This document shows positions 1 to 8,489 of a stretch of DNA of 64,000 bases, piece by piece. The stretch is from positions 1 through 64,000 of the forward strand of contig CAWFMB010000031.1 of NCBI GenBank assembly GCA_963816685.1, in the 5' to 3' direction. Every line of letters starts with the position of its first letter. Within the stretch, counting starts at the first letter, position 1. The stretch comes from CAVYUC01 sp963816685 (GTDB lineage: Bacteria; Bacteroidota; Bacteroidia; Bacteroidales; Prolixibacteraceae). The notes under the pieces were generated by a model. That model was given only the letters and a program-made list of their open reading frames with translations. It did no database searches and was not told the origin of the DNA. The position numbers and the translations under genes are program-made.

Positions 1-2
1 TC

Positions 3-62
3 ACTCGTTGCAAAAAAGCCGTAGCAGAAATTCAAATTACCATAGCCCGGTTTCCGGCATAA
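3..62 (+). CDS. possible 3' end of a gene cut by the window edge
   Basis: A frame open from the window edge encodes a 19-residue tail (TRCKKAVAEIQITIARFPA) and stops at 60-62. The residue mix looks like ordinary protein. It is too short to assign to a family, and it may simply be a chance open stretch. Confidence 0.2.
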   Translation, partial: TRCKKAVAEIQITIARFPA

Positions 63-123
63 ACATGTGCAGACACATTTCAAACAAAAAATCAGATTTG
101 ATTTTCCGGCTATTATTTACTAT

Positions 124-142
124 ATTAAGAATCATTCTTAAT
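124..142. promoter_or_regulatory. 19-bp perfect palindrome resembling a Fur-type box
   Basis: ATTAAGAATCATTCTTAAT is a perfect palindrome of two 9-bp arms around one base. Its AGAAT-N-ATTCT core resembles iron-regulator (Fur) operators. No convincing gene starts next to it inside the window; the closest possible target would lie to the left. The regulatory role is inference. Confidence 0.35.
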
Positions 143-313
143 AACTATGGAAAGAAATATTAACCGGAATATAACGCGAAAAAGAAACCTGCCGCCGGAT
201 TCCTGTTTTTTCGGGACAGAATGAAAGCAATGTAATTCCTATTTTCCCTCCCCTGGCACCGGGAATATATCTCCTGTCTATCTCCCTGTCATCGCTATAC
301 CACCTCCTAATCA

Positions 314-398
314 AATTCGGATTAAATTCGCATCAAACTCGCACTAAATTCGCGATATCGCGAATTTAGTGCGAGTTTAGTACGAATTTAGTGCGAAT
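314..398. repeat. large palindrome with 11-bp phased arms
   Basis: The centre is at 356/357 in attcgcgatatcgcgaat. The inner 16 bp of each arm are perfect and the arms extend imperfectly to about 42 bp each. Each arm is a run of 11-bp units related to CGAATTTAGTG. A close relative lies at 60965-61078. It sits in a gene-free stretch, and its function is unknown. Confidence 0.75.
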
Positions 399-429
399 AA
401 AAAGCGAAGAAAATACAGAGAGAGTATAG

Positions 430-583
430 GGAGAGTATAAGGAAAGTAGAAAGGAATGGCGAATGTCGAATAACGAACCATCAAGGGGAAGAAATTATTA
501 TTGGTGATTGTTTATGCTATTCGTAGGATTGGGTATAAGGAATCAGGAAGGTGAGGCAGGAAACAATTTTTGAATTAAAATAA
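430..583. repeat. degenerate gaata/ggaat simple-repeat tract with gaagaaattattattgg phrase
   Basis: Low-complexity purine-rich sequence built from variants of ggaata and cgaata, followed by a phrase (gaagaaattattattgg...gctattcgt) that recurs near 950, 8610, 8700, 8865, 10950, 11510 and 14260. Open frames across these tracts give only repetitive Tyr/Ser/Phe/Leu strings and are not genes. Confidence 0.6.
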
Positions 584-870
584 ATTAGCACCACGAATAT
601 TTTCCCCTCCTTTAACTCCGTTTACACCTTGTTTTTTCCCCGTTTGGGGGAAATGGTCAGTTCAGTGACACTCAAATTACAGGAATAAAATGGAACTGTA
701 ATTTGGAAGTGGAACTAATCCCGATTATTCATCGGGGCGTAAGGAATTGCGGGGAGGGCGACCAAAGGGGTTTCAAGGAGGGGTGGTTGAAGTCCTTCAG
801 CAAACTTGTGGTAATTAGAAATCATGCGGACGAAACCGGGGGTGGTTCTAAATGTTCAGCATCAAACCAC
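584..870. repeat. dispersed ~250-bp repeat, copy 1
   Basis: The same sequence, beginning at a cacgaat-ttttcccctcc motif, recurs at 9074-9301 and 11176-11450, with an internally deleted copy at 14380-14435. It contains a perfect 10-bp hairpin (caaattacag ... ctgtaatttg, 674-705) and a hairpin around ccgattattcatcgg. No transposase is encoded. It may be a non-autonomous mobile repeat, which is inference. Confidence 0.6.
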
Positions 871-919
871 TCCCTTCAAGTTCCGTCTTTCCTGTCAAAA
901 AGTATTGTATAAGCCCGCC

Positions 920-1130
920 TGAATGGACGAATATTGAATAACGAATCAGGAAGGGGAAGAAATTATTATTGGTGATTGTTTATGCTATTCGTGGGTAAAA
1001 AGGAAATGTAGAATATCGAATAAGTAATAAGGAATCAGAAAGGGAAGAAAGGAATGTAGAATATCGAATAAGCCCGGCTGAATTGACGGACAGGGAACAT
1101 CGAATCAGGAAGTGGAAGAAATGAAAATTA
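920..1130. repeat. degenerate gaata/ggaat simple-repeat tract
   Basis: Same family of low-complexity purine-rich repeats as at 430-583. It fills the gap between the dispersed repeat and the next gene. No coding signal was seen. Confidence 0.5.
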
Positions 1131-1263
1131 TTCGTACCTTTCTTTAAACCAAAAATTAATCGATATGGAATCGCCAGGAATAATACAGATTCACAAACAA
1201 AGTAACATCAGCGTTTTCATATTAAAAATTCATTTCGTGAATCGAAAATTTAATTCTTACAGG

Positions 1264-1848
1264 ATGTTATCTTTTTTAATGATGTTATTTTTAATTGTTG
1301 CAATACCTGCACATTCTCAGGAAAGAATCGATTCAAGAAGGAGCAAGAATATTTTTGTTGAGTTCGGCGGCAGTGGGATAGCCTTAATGACGGCAAATTA
1401 TGATTTTCGATTTTTAAAAAACCGTAGCGATGGATTGGGAATGCGAATTGGAATTGGAGGAGAATCAAGCAAATCTGAATCTTTTATTGGTACAGGTGAA
1501 ACTAAAACTAAATTGTTTACAATACCCCTTGAACTAAATTACGTTTTGAGTGATAATAGATTTTCATTCGAAATAGGTTATTCCCTGACGTACATCAATC
1601 AATCCGAAAGTTCTAGTTTCCGATTGATTGACCCTTATAATACCTATTCTGATGAATCCGGGAAAATCTTTGTTTCTTATGTGCCTGTTGGATTTAGGTT
1701 GAAACCAAAAGAAGATGGATTTATGTTAAAATTTAATTTAGGACCTTTAGTCAATTATTCAGCTCCAAATTTATTTAATCCAACCGGGGTAACTGATGGA
1801 AAAATTCAAGCCTGGATTGGATTTGCGGCAGGATATTCATTTTATTGA
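1264..1848 (+). CDS. putative outer-membrane beta-barrel protein, unknown function
   Basis: The protein is about 194 residues from the internal ATG at 1264. That start places a classic signal peptide (MLSFLMMLFLIVAIPAHSQ) at the N-terminus. The same frame is open back to an ATG at 1165, but that would put 33 unsuitable residues before the signal. The mature part alternates hydrophobic and polar residues, has Gly/aromatic-rich strands (FVEFGGSGIALMTANYDF, GIGGESSK, FEIGYSLTYI, IGFAAGYSFY) and ends in an aromatic residue. That is typical of small outer-membrane barrels of the OmpW/porin_2 type. It stands alone between repeat tracts. No enzyme motif is visible and the exact family is not recognised. 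Confidence 0.7.
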   Translation: MLSFLMMLFLIVAIPAHSQERIDSRRSKNIFVEFGGSGIALMTANYDFRFLKNRSDGLGMRIGIGGESSKSESFIGTGETKTKLFTIPLELNYVLSDNRFSFEIGYSLTYINQSESSSFRLIDPYNTYSDESGKIFVSYVPVGFRLKPKEDGFMLKFNLGPLVNYSAPNLFNPTGVTDGKIQAWIGFAAGYSFY

Positions 1849-1924
1849 AGGACCTATGTTTTAGCAGCCCAAATGAAGAGGAAGAAATGCTACTGCGACT
1901 AATCCCTGAGTTCAGAGTTTCCGG

Positions 1925-2360
1925 GTTCAAAATTCCGAGACACAGCAGTTTAAAGTTTAAGGTCTAAAGTTTAAAGAACAGCTCGTAGCTCATGGCTCGC
2001 AGCTTTGGCTCGTTGCTTGCAGCTTCAAAGTTCAGGAAAGTCTGTATCCTACCCACTGCGACTGCGACTGATCACTAAAATCCCTGTAACGGTTCCTGCC
2101 CCTGGTTTTTAACGAAGGAAAGCTGCTGGCCGATTGCATCGGCAATTTGTCTGTTACAAAGGAATATCGAATATCGAATAAACCCGTCGGAATTGACGGA
2201 CAGGGAATAAGGAATAAGAAAGGAAGAAAGGAATGGCGAATATCGAATAATGAATAATGAATGAGGAAGGGAAGAAAGGAATAACGAATATCGAATAAGA
2301 AATAAGGAATAAGAAATAAATAGGAAGGGAAGAAAGGAATATCGAATGTGGCATATTGAA
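1925..2360. repeat. gtttaaagttt heptad repeats followed by gaata/ggaat tract
   Basis: 1935-2035 contains tandem variants of agtttaaagttt and of gctcgcagcttt. 2155-2360 is the purine-rich ggaata/cgaata tract. Both kinds recur elsewhere in the window (4790-5070, 8500-9070, 11640-11745). Frames running through them are repetitive and not credible genes. Confidence 0.55.
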
Positions 2361-2568
2361 TGAAGATGGGAAAGAAAACAGGTGTACTGTGATTGCCTGG
2401 TGCTACTGAAGAATACTGATCACAATCACTGCGACTTATGCCTTTAACCCACTGTAAAATAAGGTAATAAAGCATAGATTATTATTGGAAATTTTAGTAA
2501 TTTACTATGAGGTAATTTTTTCTGTATATCTCCTTATTTTATTTGTCGAATCTTTAAACCAATGCATT

Positions 2569-4773
2569 ATGAAACACAGTTTTTTACATTTCATTTTTAT
2601 GATTTGCTTTTTGGTTTATGCTGCAATGTATTCTGCTGCGCAGCCACCTTCCATCGGAGGGTATAATGTCTATTACGGACATTTGCATAATCATACGGCG
2701 TTTTCAGATGGAACCGGAACGCCCGAACAGGCATACAATTATGCCAAAAATACGGCTCACCTCGATTTTTTCGGTTTGTCAGACCATTCTGAAATGTTAT
2801 CGGGAGATGAATATACCATCATAAAAAACGCTGCAAACACTTATAATAAAGACGGGGAGTTTGCTGCTTTTTACGGTTTTGAGTGGTCGTCGATTTTTAA
2901 TGGCCATGTTACGGTTGTCAATACCGAAGATTATTGCCAGTATACTTCGACGGAAACCGATAATTTCTCCGAATTGCTGGCCTGGGTAAATGCTAGCAGC
3001 GGCATTGCATTTTTCAACCATCCGGGATGGTCATGGTGGGCATTTCAGGAATTTAATTATTTCGGGGACATTCCTTCTGAAAAATTTGTGGGAATGGAGT
3101 TATGGAACGATGTGGATGGATTTAACACATATTATTACAATGACGGGTATTTCAGTAACGACGGCAATAAAGGTTATTTCGATGAAGCTTTGGTACGCGG
3201 ATGGAAAATTGGTGCCTCCGGCAGCGATGACAACCATGAAGCCACCTGGGGGACCAGAACGCCATGGCGTATGGCTGTTCTGGCCAATAACCTGAGCCGC
3301 ACTGCAATTACCGATGCATTAACAGCCCGCAGGTTTTACTCCACACTTGACATGAACCTTTTGCTTTCGCTAAAAATCAACGGGGCTGAAATGGGTTCAA
3401 CGATACAAGGTGGTAACATTAATTTGCAGATTTCAGCGTCGGATAACGATGCAAATGATTCATTTACAAAAGTGGTGCTTATAAAAAACGGTGTGGTTGC
3501 CGAAACCATAAACCTGACCCCTTCGCTGAATCCGGTGAATATAACCCGGTCGCTGACCGGTGCAGACAACGATTATTTTTATGTAAAAGTAACTCAGGCC
3601 GATGGTGATGAAGCAATTTCATCGCCTGTATTCATTGAAGGAATGGAAAACATGGCACCTGTTGTTGAAATAGTAAATCCGGCAGGTAATACGGAGTTTT
3701 TTATTGGCGACCCTGTAAATATTGTTGCTGTTGCTTCCGACCAGGATGGCACCATTGCCAAGGTGGAGTTTTTCGACGGGGAAACCAAAATCGGGGAGGA
3801 TTTGAATTCCCCGTATGAATGTTTGTGGACGGCTGCCCAGGCAGGAATCCATCAACTGACGGCCAAAGCAACAGATAATCTTGGGACAGTTGCAATCTCT
3901 GATCCCGTTGCCATCCTTGTCTCCACTGTTGAGCCACCTGCTAATTTTACTGTTGAAAGCCGGATATCACGGGGAAGTGACGATGCCGAGCAATACAACA
4001 AGGGAACTGTAATATTAAATGATCCGGTTTTGAACATGGTCTATGAGTCAAAATCCACCGGTAACCAAACCATTGGCCTTCGGTTCGGCAATCTTGATAT
4101 TCCGAAGGGAGCGAATATTACAAGTGCCCACATCCTGTTTACTGCAGCACAAACATCTTCCGGAACTTCCTCGCTTTCCATAAAAGGTGAGGCTTCGGAT
4201 AATGCAGCTACTTTTACCACGAAATCAAAAAATATCTCTTCGCGTAAAAAGACTTCTGCAAATGTAACCTGGGCACCGGAACAGTGGACCACAGGAAGTA
4301 GCCGTCCGTCATCTGATATTTCTTCTATTGTCAGTGAAATTGTTAACCGGCCCGGATGGAGTCCCGGGAATGCCATGGCTTTTATTATAACCGGAACAGG
4401 CACCCGTACGGCACATGCTTATGATGGCTCACCCAATTCTGCTCCATTGATTCATATTGAATATACTTTGGAAAAAAGCGGCATTATTGCAGATAATTAT
4501 GCCTTCCAGCCGGAGGAACAGGCTGTTTCCGTCAAAACGGTTCTGGTTTATCCCAATCCGGTACGTACAGTATTAAATGTAAGTACGGAAGGAATTCATG
4601 ATGTGCAGCGAATTCAGGTATATTCCATTACAGGAAGCCTGGCAGCAGAGTTGAAAGTCAGTCAGGGTTATGGTGAAATACAGGTGGATTGCGGCAATCT
4701 GAAGCCGGGAACTTACCTGCTGAAGGTTACCGGTTTGGAAGGAAGCTGGTCGGCACGGTTTGTGAAGCAGTAA
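2569..4773 (+). CDS. secreted CehA/McbA-type PHP metallohydrolase with T9SS sorting domain
   Basis: A protein of about 734 residues. The ATG at 2569 gives a signal peptide (MKHSFLHFIFMICFLVYAAM). A PHP phosphoesterase-like domain follows: HLHNHTAFSDG, GLSDHSE, NHPGWSWW and GSDDNHE supply the His/Asp metal ligands seen in CehA-like proteins. After that come a bacterial Ig-like domain (PVVEIVNPAG...VKFFD-type, about residues 365-450), a beta-rich domain with DNRLRE-like features (about 465-640), and a C-terminal type IX sorting domain starting at VLVYPNPV and ending KPGTYLLKV. The protein should be exported and released or anchored by T9SS. The substrate is unknown; a phosphoester or related hydrolysis is inferred from the fold. 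It is monocistronic. Confidence 0.8.
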   Translation: MKHSFLHFIFMICFLVYAAMYSAAQPPSIGGYNVYYGHLHNHTAFSDGTGTPEQAYNYAKNTAHLDFFGLSDHSEMLSGDEYTIIKNAANTYNKDGEFAAFYGFEWSSIFNGHVTVVNTEDYCQYTSTETDNFSELLAWVNASSGIAFFNHPGWSWWAFQEFNYFGDIPSEKFVGMELWNDVDGFNTYYYNDGYFSNDGNKGYFDEALVRGWKIGASGSDDNHEATWGTRTPWRMAVLANNLSRTAITDALTARRFYSTLDMNLLLSLKINGAEMGSTIQGGNINLQISASDNDANDSFTKVVLIKNGVVAETINLTPSLNPVNITRSLTGADNDYFYVKVTQADGDEAISSPVFIEGMENMAPVVEIVNPAGNTEFFIGDPVNIVAVASDQDGTIAKVEFFDGETKIGEDLNSPYECLWTAAQAGIHQLTAKATDNLGTVAISDPVAILVSTVEPPANFTVESRISRGSDDAEQYNKGTVILNDPVLNMVYESKSTGNQTIGLRFGNLDIPKGANITSAHILFTAAQTSSGTSSLSIKGEASDNAATFTTKSKNISSRKKTSANVTWAPEQWTTGSSRPSSDISSIVSEIVNRPGWSPGNAMAFIITGTGTRTAHAYDGSPNSAPLIHIEYTLEKSGIIADNYAFQPEEQAVSVKTVLVYPNPVRTVLNVSTEGIHDVQRIQVYSITGSLAAELKVSQGYGEIQVDCGNLKPGTYLLKVTGLEGSWSARFVKQ

Positions 4774-4789
4774 AGGGGTTTGGAGTTCC

Positions 4790-5110
4790 GGGTTCAGGGA
4801 CCACAGTTTAAAGTTCCTTGTTTACAGTTTAAAGTTCCTTGTTTAAAGTTTAAAGTGTTGGAACTATTCGAGGTTAGTGACCCTCTTAAAGTCCGCTTCA
4901 GGGGATTTAGGGGTAGGCTTCCGCTGTTTCGGAGTTCCGGATTCAGAGAGGGGAGGCGGAGTTTAAAGTTTAAAGTATAAAGCCTGTCCGGCTGAATAGA
5001 CGGGTTTAAAGTGTTGGAGCTGGAGCTTCGAAGTTAAAGTCCGTGGCTCGTGGCTTGCAGCTTCGAAGTGGTCTGTATACGTGCGACAGCTTACTGCGTC
5101 TGCAATTTAT
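4790..5110. repeat. gtttaaagttcc / gtttaaagttt heptad repeats
   Basis: Tandem degenerate copies of agtttaaagttcc and of gctcgtggcttgcagcttcgaag lie between two genes. A 66-codon open frame here (4780-4980) encodes only repeated QFKVPCLKFKV-like strings and is not a gene. Confidence 0.55.
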
Positions 5111-5320
5111 CGTCCGGATTTGCAACCTGCAGGGAGGTTTGTGCGTCAGTTATTAAAAGCTTTAAAACCTTTAAGTCTAAAAACCAGTATAACGGCCATG
5201 ATTGTGCAATCACAAAAGGATATGAATAATTCATTCAGTGAGGGTTTCCGGTAAAGGAAGCCATACAATTTTTTAATGATTGTCTGTAGAAAATTCAGTA
5301 CATTAATAATAATTATACAA

Positions 5321-5743
5321 ATGAAAAAAACAATTCTTCTATTCATTTTATCGCTGGTTATTACCTGCATGTTTTCCAACCGGTTATTGGCTCAGGATAT
5401 TACCGGCAAATGGCATGGGATGCTTGAATTCACCAGTGCGTCGCTGCGGTTAGACCTTGTGGTTGGTCAGGAAGACGGGAAGTATACAGCCACTTTGTAC
5501 AGCCCCGACCAGGGAAACAACGCCATTCCGGCTGATGAATTCAGTTATTCCGACGGGAAAATGGCGTTTACCGTTGCCGACCTCGATGTAAAATTCTCGG
5601 GTGAGATGGATAAAGCTTCATCCACCATCAGAGGTATTTTTAATCAGCATGGCCAATCTGTGCCCCTTGTGCTGGGACGGGAATATATTGAAGCGCCGGG
5701 CGGTGCACCGGGCCAGCCGGCCACACCTGATAACCGGCCGTAA
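5321..5743 (+). CDS. secreted stand-alone N-terminal domain of an alpha/beta-hydrolase-type protein
   Basis: 140 residues from ATG 5321, with signal peptide MKKTILLFILSLVITCMFSN...LAQ. The mature part (DITGKWHGMLEF ... LDLVVGQEDGKYTATLYSPDQG ... FNQHGQSVPLVLGR) matches the small beta domain that normally precedes the catalytic domain in secreted Bacteroidota alpha/beta hydrolases (serine aminopeptidase-like). The catalytic domain is missing. The frame ends in a short Pro/Gly-rich tail (GAPGQPATPDNRP) and runs straight into REP repeats. It could be a genuine stand-alone domain or a gene truncated by repeat insertion. Family recognition is from memory of the motif pattern. Confidence 0.65.
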   Translation: MKKTILLFILSLVITCMFSNRLLAQDITGKWHGMLEFTSASLRLDLVVGQEDGKYTATLYSPDQGNNAIPADEFSYSDGKMAFTVADLDVKFSGEMDKASSTIRGIFNQHGQSVPLVLGREYIEAPGGAPGQPATPDNRP

Positions 5744-5749
5744 CAGGAC

Positions 5750-5898
5750 GCAGGATGGCATCCATCGCAGCAGGATGGCATCCATCGCCGACGCAGGAGG
5801 CTGGATGCTATCCGTAGCTTATCTGAAAGATAATCCTTAAGCTAATGTTTTTGCAGAGCGATTTTGAACGGATAGCATCGCCTGAAGCGATGCCATCC
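5750..5898 (+). repeat. REP-like repeat, upstream copy 1 of the RAYT module
   Basis: The unit begins with aggatggcatccatcgcc-type tandem words. It continues with ggatgctatccGTAG and about 50 bp of conserved spacer. It ends in a 12-bp hairpin (ggatagcatcgc 5870-5881, gcgatgccatcc 5887-5898). The gatgctatcc word at 5803-5812 can also pair with 5870-5879, so two alternative folds exist. The GTAG after the first stem recalls the tetranucleotide of classical REP sequences. Confidence 0.7.
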
Positions 5899-5919
5899 AG
5901 GCATCCATCACCGACGCAG

Positions 5920-6051
5920 AAGGATGGCATCCATCGCCGACGCAGGAGGCTGGATGCTATCCGTAGTTTATCTGAAAGATAATTCTTAAGCTAATGTTTG
6001 TGCAGAGTGATTTTGGAACGGATAGCATCGCCCGAAGCGATGCCAGCCTGC
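5920..6051 (+). repeat. REP-like repeat, upstream copy 2 of the RAYT module
   Basis: A near-identical direct copy of the preceding unit, ending about 45 bp before the transposase start. It has the same ggatgctatccGTAG word and the same terminal hairpin, with loop variant cccga. Confidence 0.7.
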
Positions 6052-6096
6052 TGAGATCCATTATTGCATTTTTTTAATTACTTTTAAAATAAAAAC

Positions 6097-6717
6097 GTGA
6101 CATCCAGTAAAACCATTACTCCACTGATTGGTGGAAACTACTATCACATTTACAACCGAGGGATAAACCGGCAAAACATCTTTTTCAAAATAAAGAATTA
6201 TGAGTATTTCCTTACTCTTTGGAAAAAGTATATGATCAATTGTACCGACGTGGTGGCATATTGTCTTATTCCAAATCATTTTCATTTTCTTATAAAAATC
6301 TTTGACAGGATTCATGTGCAAATAAATCCGGATGAATACACAATCATTGATGATGAAAAGGAAGTTGGAAAGTATGTTTCAGAGCAGTTAAGAAGATTAT
6401 TTATTTCTTATTCACAGGGGATAAATGTTCAGGAAAACAGAAGCAGCAGTCTTTTTACAAGGAACTTTAAAAGAATTCTGATTGAAGAAGATACGCATTT
6501 AAAATACCTGATTTTTTATATTCATTATAATGCTCAAAAGCATGGTTTAACTGAGGATTTCAGAAAATACAGATACAGTTCATATAATGCATATATTATT
6601 GATAAACCAACTCATGTAGCAGTTAGTCATGGTTTGGAAATATTTGATGGATTAGATGGGTTTTTGGCATTTCATAATTTCAATCATGACGAAAAAAGTG
6701 ATCTGAATTTGGAATAA
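6097..6717 (+). CDS. REP-associated tyrosine transposase (RAYT), Y1/IS200-like
   Basis: 206 residues from a GTG start; no in-frame ATG lies upstream. The HUH nuclease motif is NHFHFLI (about residues 66-72). The N-terminal HIYNRGINRQNIFF and the YIHYNAQKHGL segment with the likely catalytic Tyr (about 145-155) are standard landmarks of the Y1 transposase family. RAYTs cut and rejoin single-stranded REP hairpins. Here direct REP-like copies sit on both sides (two upstream, one downstream), as expected for a REP/RAYT module. The gene is intact, so the module may be active or recently so. An IS200/IS605 transposase is the alternative, but no guide ends or TnpB are present. Confidence 0.8.
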   Translation: MTSSKTITPLIGGNYYHIYNRGINRQNIFFKIKNYEYFLTLWKKYMINCTDVVAYCLIPNHFHFLIKIFDRIHVQINPDEYTIIDDEKEVGKYVSEQLRRLFISYSQGINVQENRSSSLFTRNFKRILIEEDTHLKYLIFYIHYNAQKHGLTEDFRKYRYSSYNAYIIDKPTHVAVSHGLEIFDGLDGFLAFHNFNHDEKSDLNLE

Positions 6718-6897
6718 CCGCAGGATGGCATCCATTGCAGGAGGATGGCATCCATTGCCGACGAAGGATGGCATCCATTGCCGACGCAGGAGGCTGGATG
6801 CTATCCGTAGTTTATCTGAAAGTAAATTCTTAAGCTAATGTTTGTGCAGAGTGATTTTGGAACGGATAGCATCGCCTGAAGCGATGCCATCCTGCGG
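6718..6897 (+). repeat. REP-like repeat, downstream copy of the RAYT module
   Basis: Three tandem aggatggcatccattgc words lead into the same ggatgctatccGTAG ... hairpin unit seen at 5750-6051, in the same orientation. A decayed fragment of this family also appears near 14127-14165. Confidence 0.7.
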
Positions 6898-6964
6898 CAC
6901 TGCGACTGATCACTGCACCCGGAAACCACTTTGCCCTGATTATTGTTCTATTATTTAAGCTAAA

Positions 6965-8476
6965 ATGAAAACAATGATAATAGAAATGCACTGTCATACA
7001 TCCGAGCACTCTGCCTGCAGTCAGGTTTCTGCTGCGGATATGGTTAAAAAAGCAGTTCAGGTAGGAATACAGGCGCTGGTAATCACCGATCATCATTATC
7101 AATGGGATGAGGAAGAACTGGAAGTGCTCCGCAAAACTGCAGGTGTGCCTGAGACATTTAAAATTTTTTCGGGACAGGAAGTAACCACTACAGATTACGG
7201 AGATATTCTTTTGTACGGAGCTGAGAAAACGTATCACAAACAGAAAATATCTCTGGAAGATATCCGGGCTGAAAATCCGGATGCCGCCATTATCTGGGCA
7301 CACCCGTACCGGAATAAAAAAATACCGGCACCCGACAAATTGCTCAGCCCACTCATCAATGCAATAGAAATATTCAATTCAAATTACAGTCTTCTTGAGG
7401 CCAATAAGGCACTGAATGACTGGCATGAACTAAAATTTACCGCAACCGGAGGTACAGATACCCATGCCCTCAGCTACACAGGTTCTTATCCGACCATATT
7501 TGATCATCCGGTAAATTCAATGGATGAATTTGTGGAAGAATTAAAAGCAGGGCGGTGCAGGCCCTATTACAAAGAAGTTCAGCGTGCCGGAACCACCAAC
7601 ACAAAAGTTACGGAAGTTTCAATCGGGCCAAAGAACGGAGGAGAAAAAAAACGTCTGATTATTAAAACCTATGACGATATTGATGCATGGAAATCGGGTG
7701 AACGTTCACATTTGCTGATTGATGAACTGCTGAGGCAGGGTTTTGACGAAGGTCCCTGCCGCATACCAAAGCCTCTGGATAAAGACAGGCACAACCTGTT
7801 GCTTGTGGAAGAACGAATCGGAGGGAAAACCTTATTTGATTCCCTGGTAAAGGCAAATGCGGCTGATGCATCCAAATACCTGCAAATGGCGGCACAGTGG
7901 CTGAGCAAGCTTCATAATATGAAACTTAAAATTACTCCTCCGGATGAATACCTGCAGATTGAGCCGGAGCGGATTGAGTATTATCTGAAAAGTCTGGTTG
8001 AAACGGATAACAAACATCTGCAGCGTGTAAAGGAAATAAAAGATTTGGTTCTAAAAAAAGAACGGGAATTAATCACCCGGCGTCCGGAAATCCTGGTGCA
8101 GGGGCATGGAGACTTTCACCCCAAAAACATATTCATTAACAGGAAAAACAAGGATGAATATGTTGCTGTAATTGACTTCGACAGCTCTTACCAGCTGCCC
8201 CGTGCTTTTGATGTCGGGACTTTTCTGGCACAATACATCAATATGTTTTTTAAAAATTATGAGGTTCAGCAAAAAGCATCATCCGATATTTTTTTGGATA
8301 CTTATTTTGCCCTGGCCCATAGTCTGGAGGACGATTTTCTTCGTCAGGTTAATCTTTTTAAAGCACGGGCATGCTTAAGTATTTTATATTACCTGGCAAA
8401 AGTGGATATGGGCGAAAGTGAAAACTTTTTTCGCATCATGGTGGAAGCAGAAAAAAACATGGTGTCGATTATTTAA
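6965..8476 (+). CDS. PHP-domain phosphoesterase fused to an aminoglycoside-phosphotransferase-like kinase
   Basis: 503 residues, cytoplasmic, without signal peptide. Residues 1 to about 200 form a PHP domain: EMHCHTSEHSACS near the start, ITDHHY, IWAHPYR and GGTDTHAL supply metal ligands. Residues from about 215 on resemble the APH/choline kinase fold: an IIKTYDD-like beta-strand Lys, the catalytic HGDFHPKN loop at about 380-387 and the metal-binding DFD at about 402-404. The two domains could remove and add phosphate on related small molecules, but that is inference. It follows a REP repeat and precedes a long repeat tract, with no operon partner. The substrate is unknown. Confidence 0.75.
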   Translation: MKTMIIEMHCHTSEHSACSQVSAADMVKKAVQVGIQALVITDHHYQWDEEELEVLRKTAGVPETFKIFSGQEVTTTDYGDILLYGAEKTYHKQKISLEDIRAENPDAAIIWAHPYRNKKIPAPDKLLSPLINAIEIFNSNYSLLEANKALNDWHELKFTATGGTDTHALSYTGSYPTIFDHPVNSMDEFVEELKAGRCRPYYKEVQRAGTTNTKVTEVSIGPKNGGEKKRLIIKTYDDIDAWKSGERSHLLIDELLRQGFDEGPCRIPKPLDKDRHNLLLVEERIGGKTLFDSLVKANAADASKYLQMAAQWLSKLHNMKLKITPPDEYLQIEPERIEYYLKSLVETDNKHLQRVKEIKDLVLKKERELITRRPEILVQGHGDFHPKNIFINRKNKDEYVAVIDFDSSYQLPRAFDVGTFLAQYINMFFKNYEVQQKASSDIFLDTYFALAHSLEDDFLRQVNLFKARACLSILYYLAKVDMGESENFFRIMVEAEKNMVSII

Positions 8477-8489
8477 AGGATGAATGAGT

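Noticed and set aside
703..912. 69-codon open frame
   Set aside because: Lies wholly inside dispersed repeat copy 1, has no family resemblance, and the frame is not kept in the other copies.
2032..2475. Open frames rich in SLFLIPYSLFDIRYSF (also at 8876-9083 and 10949-11183)
   Set aside because: They are translations of gaata/ggaat simple repeats on the reverse strand and not real proteins.
4780..4980. 66-codon frame with repeated FKVPCLKFKV
   Set aside because: Produced by tandem agtttaaagttcc repeats.
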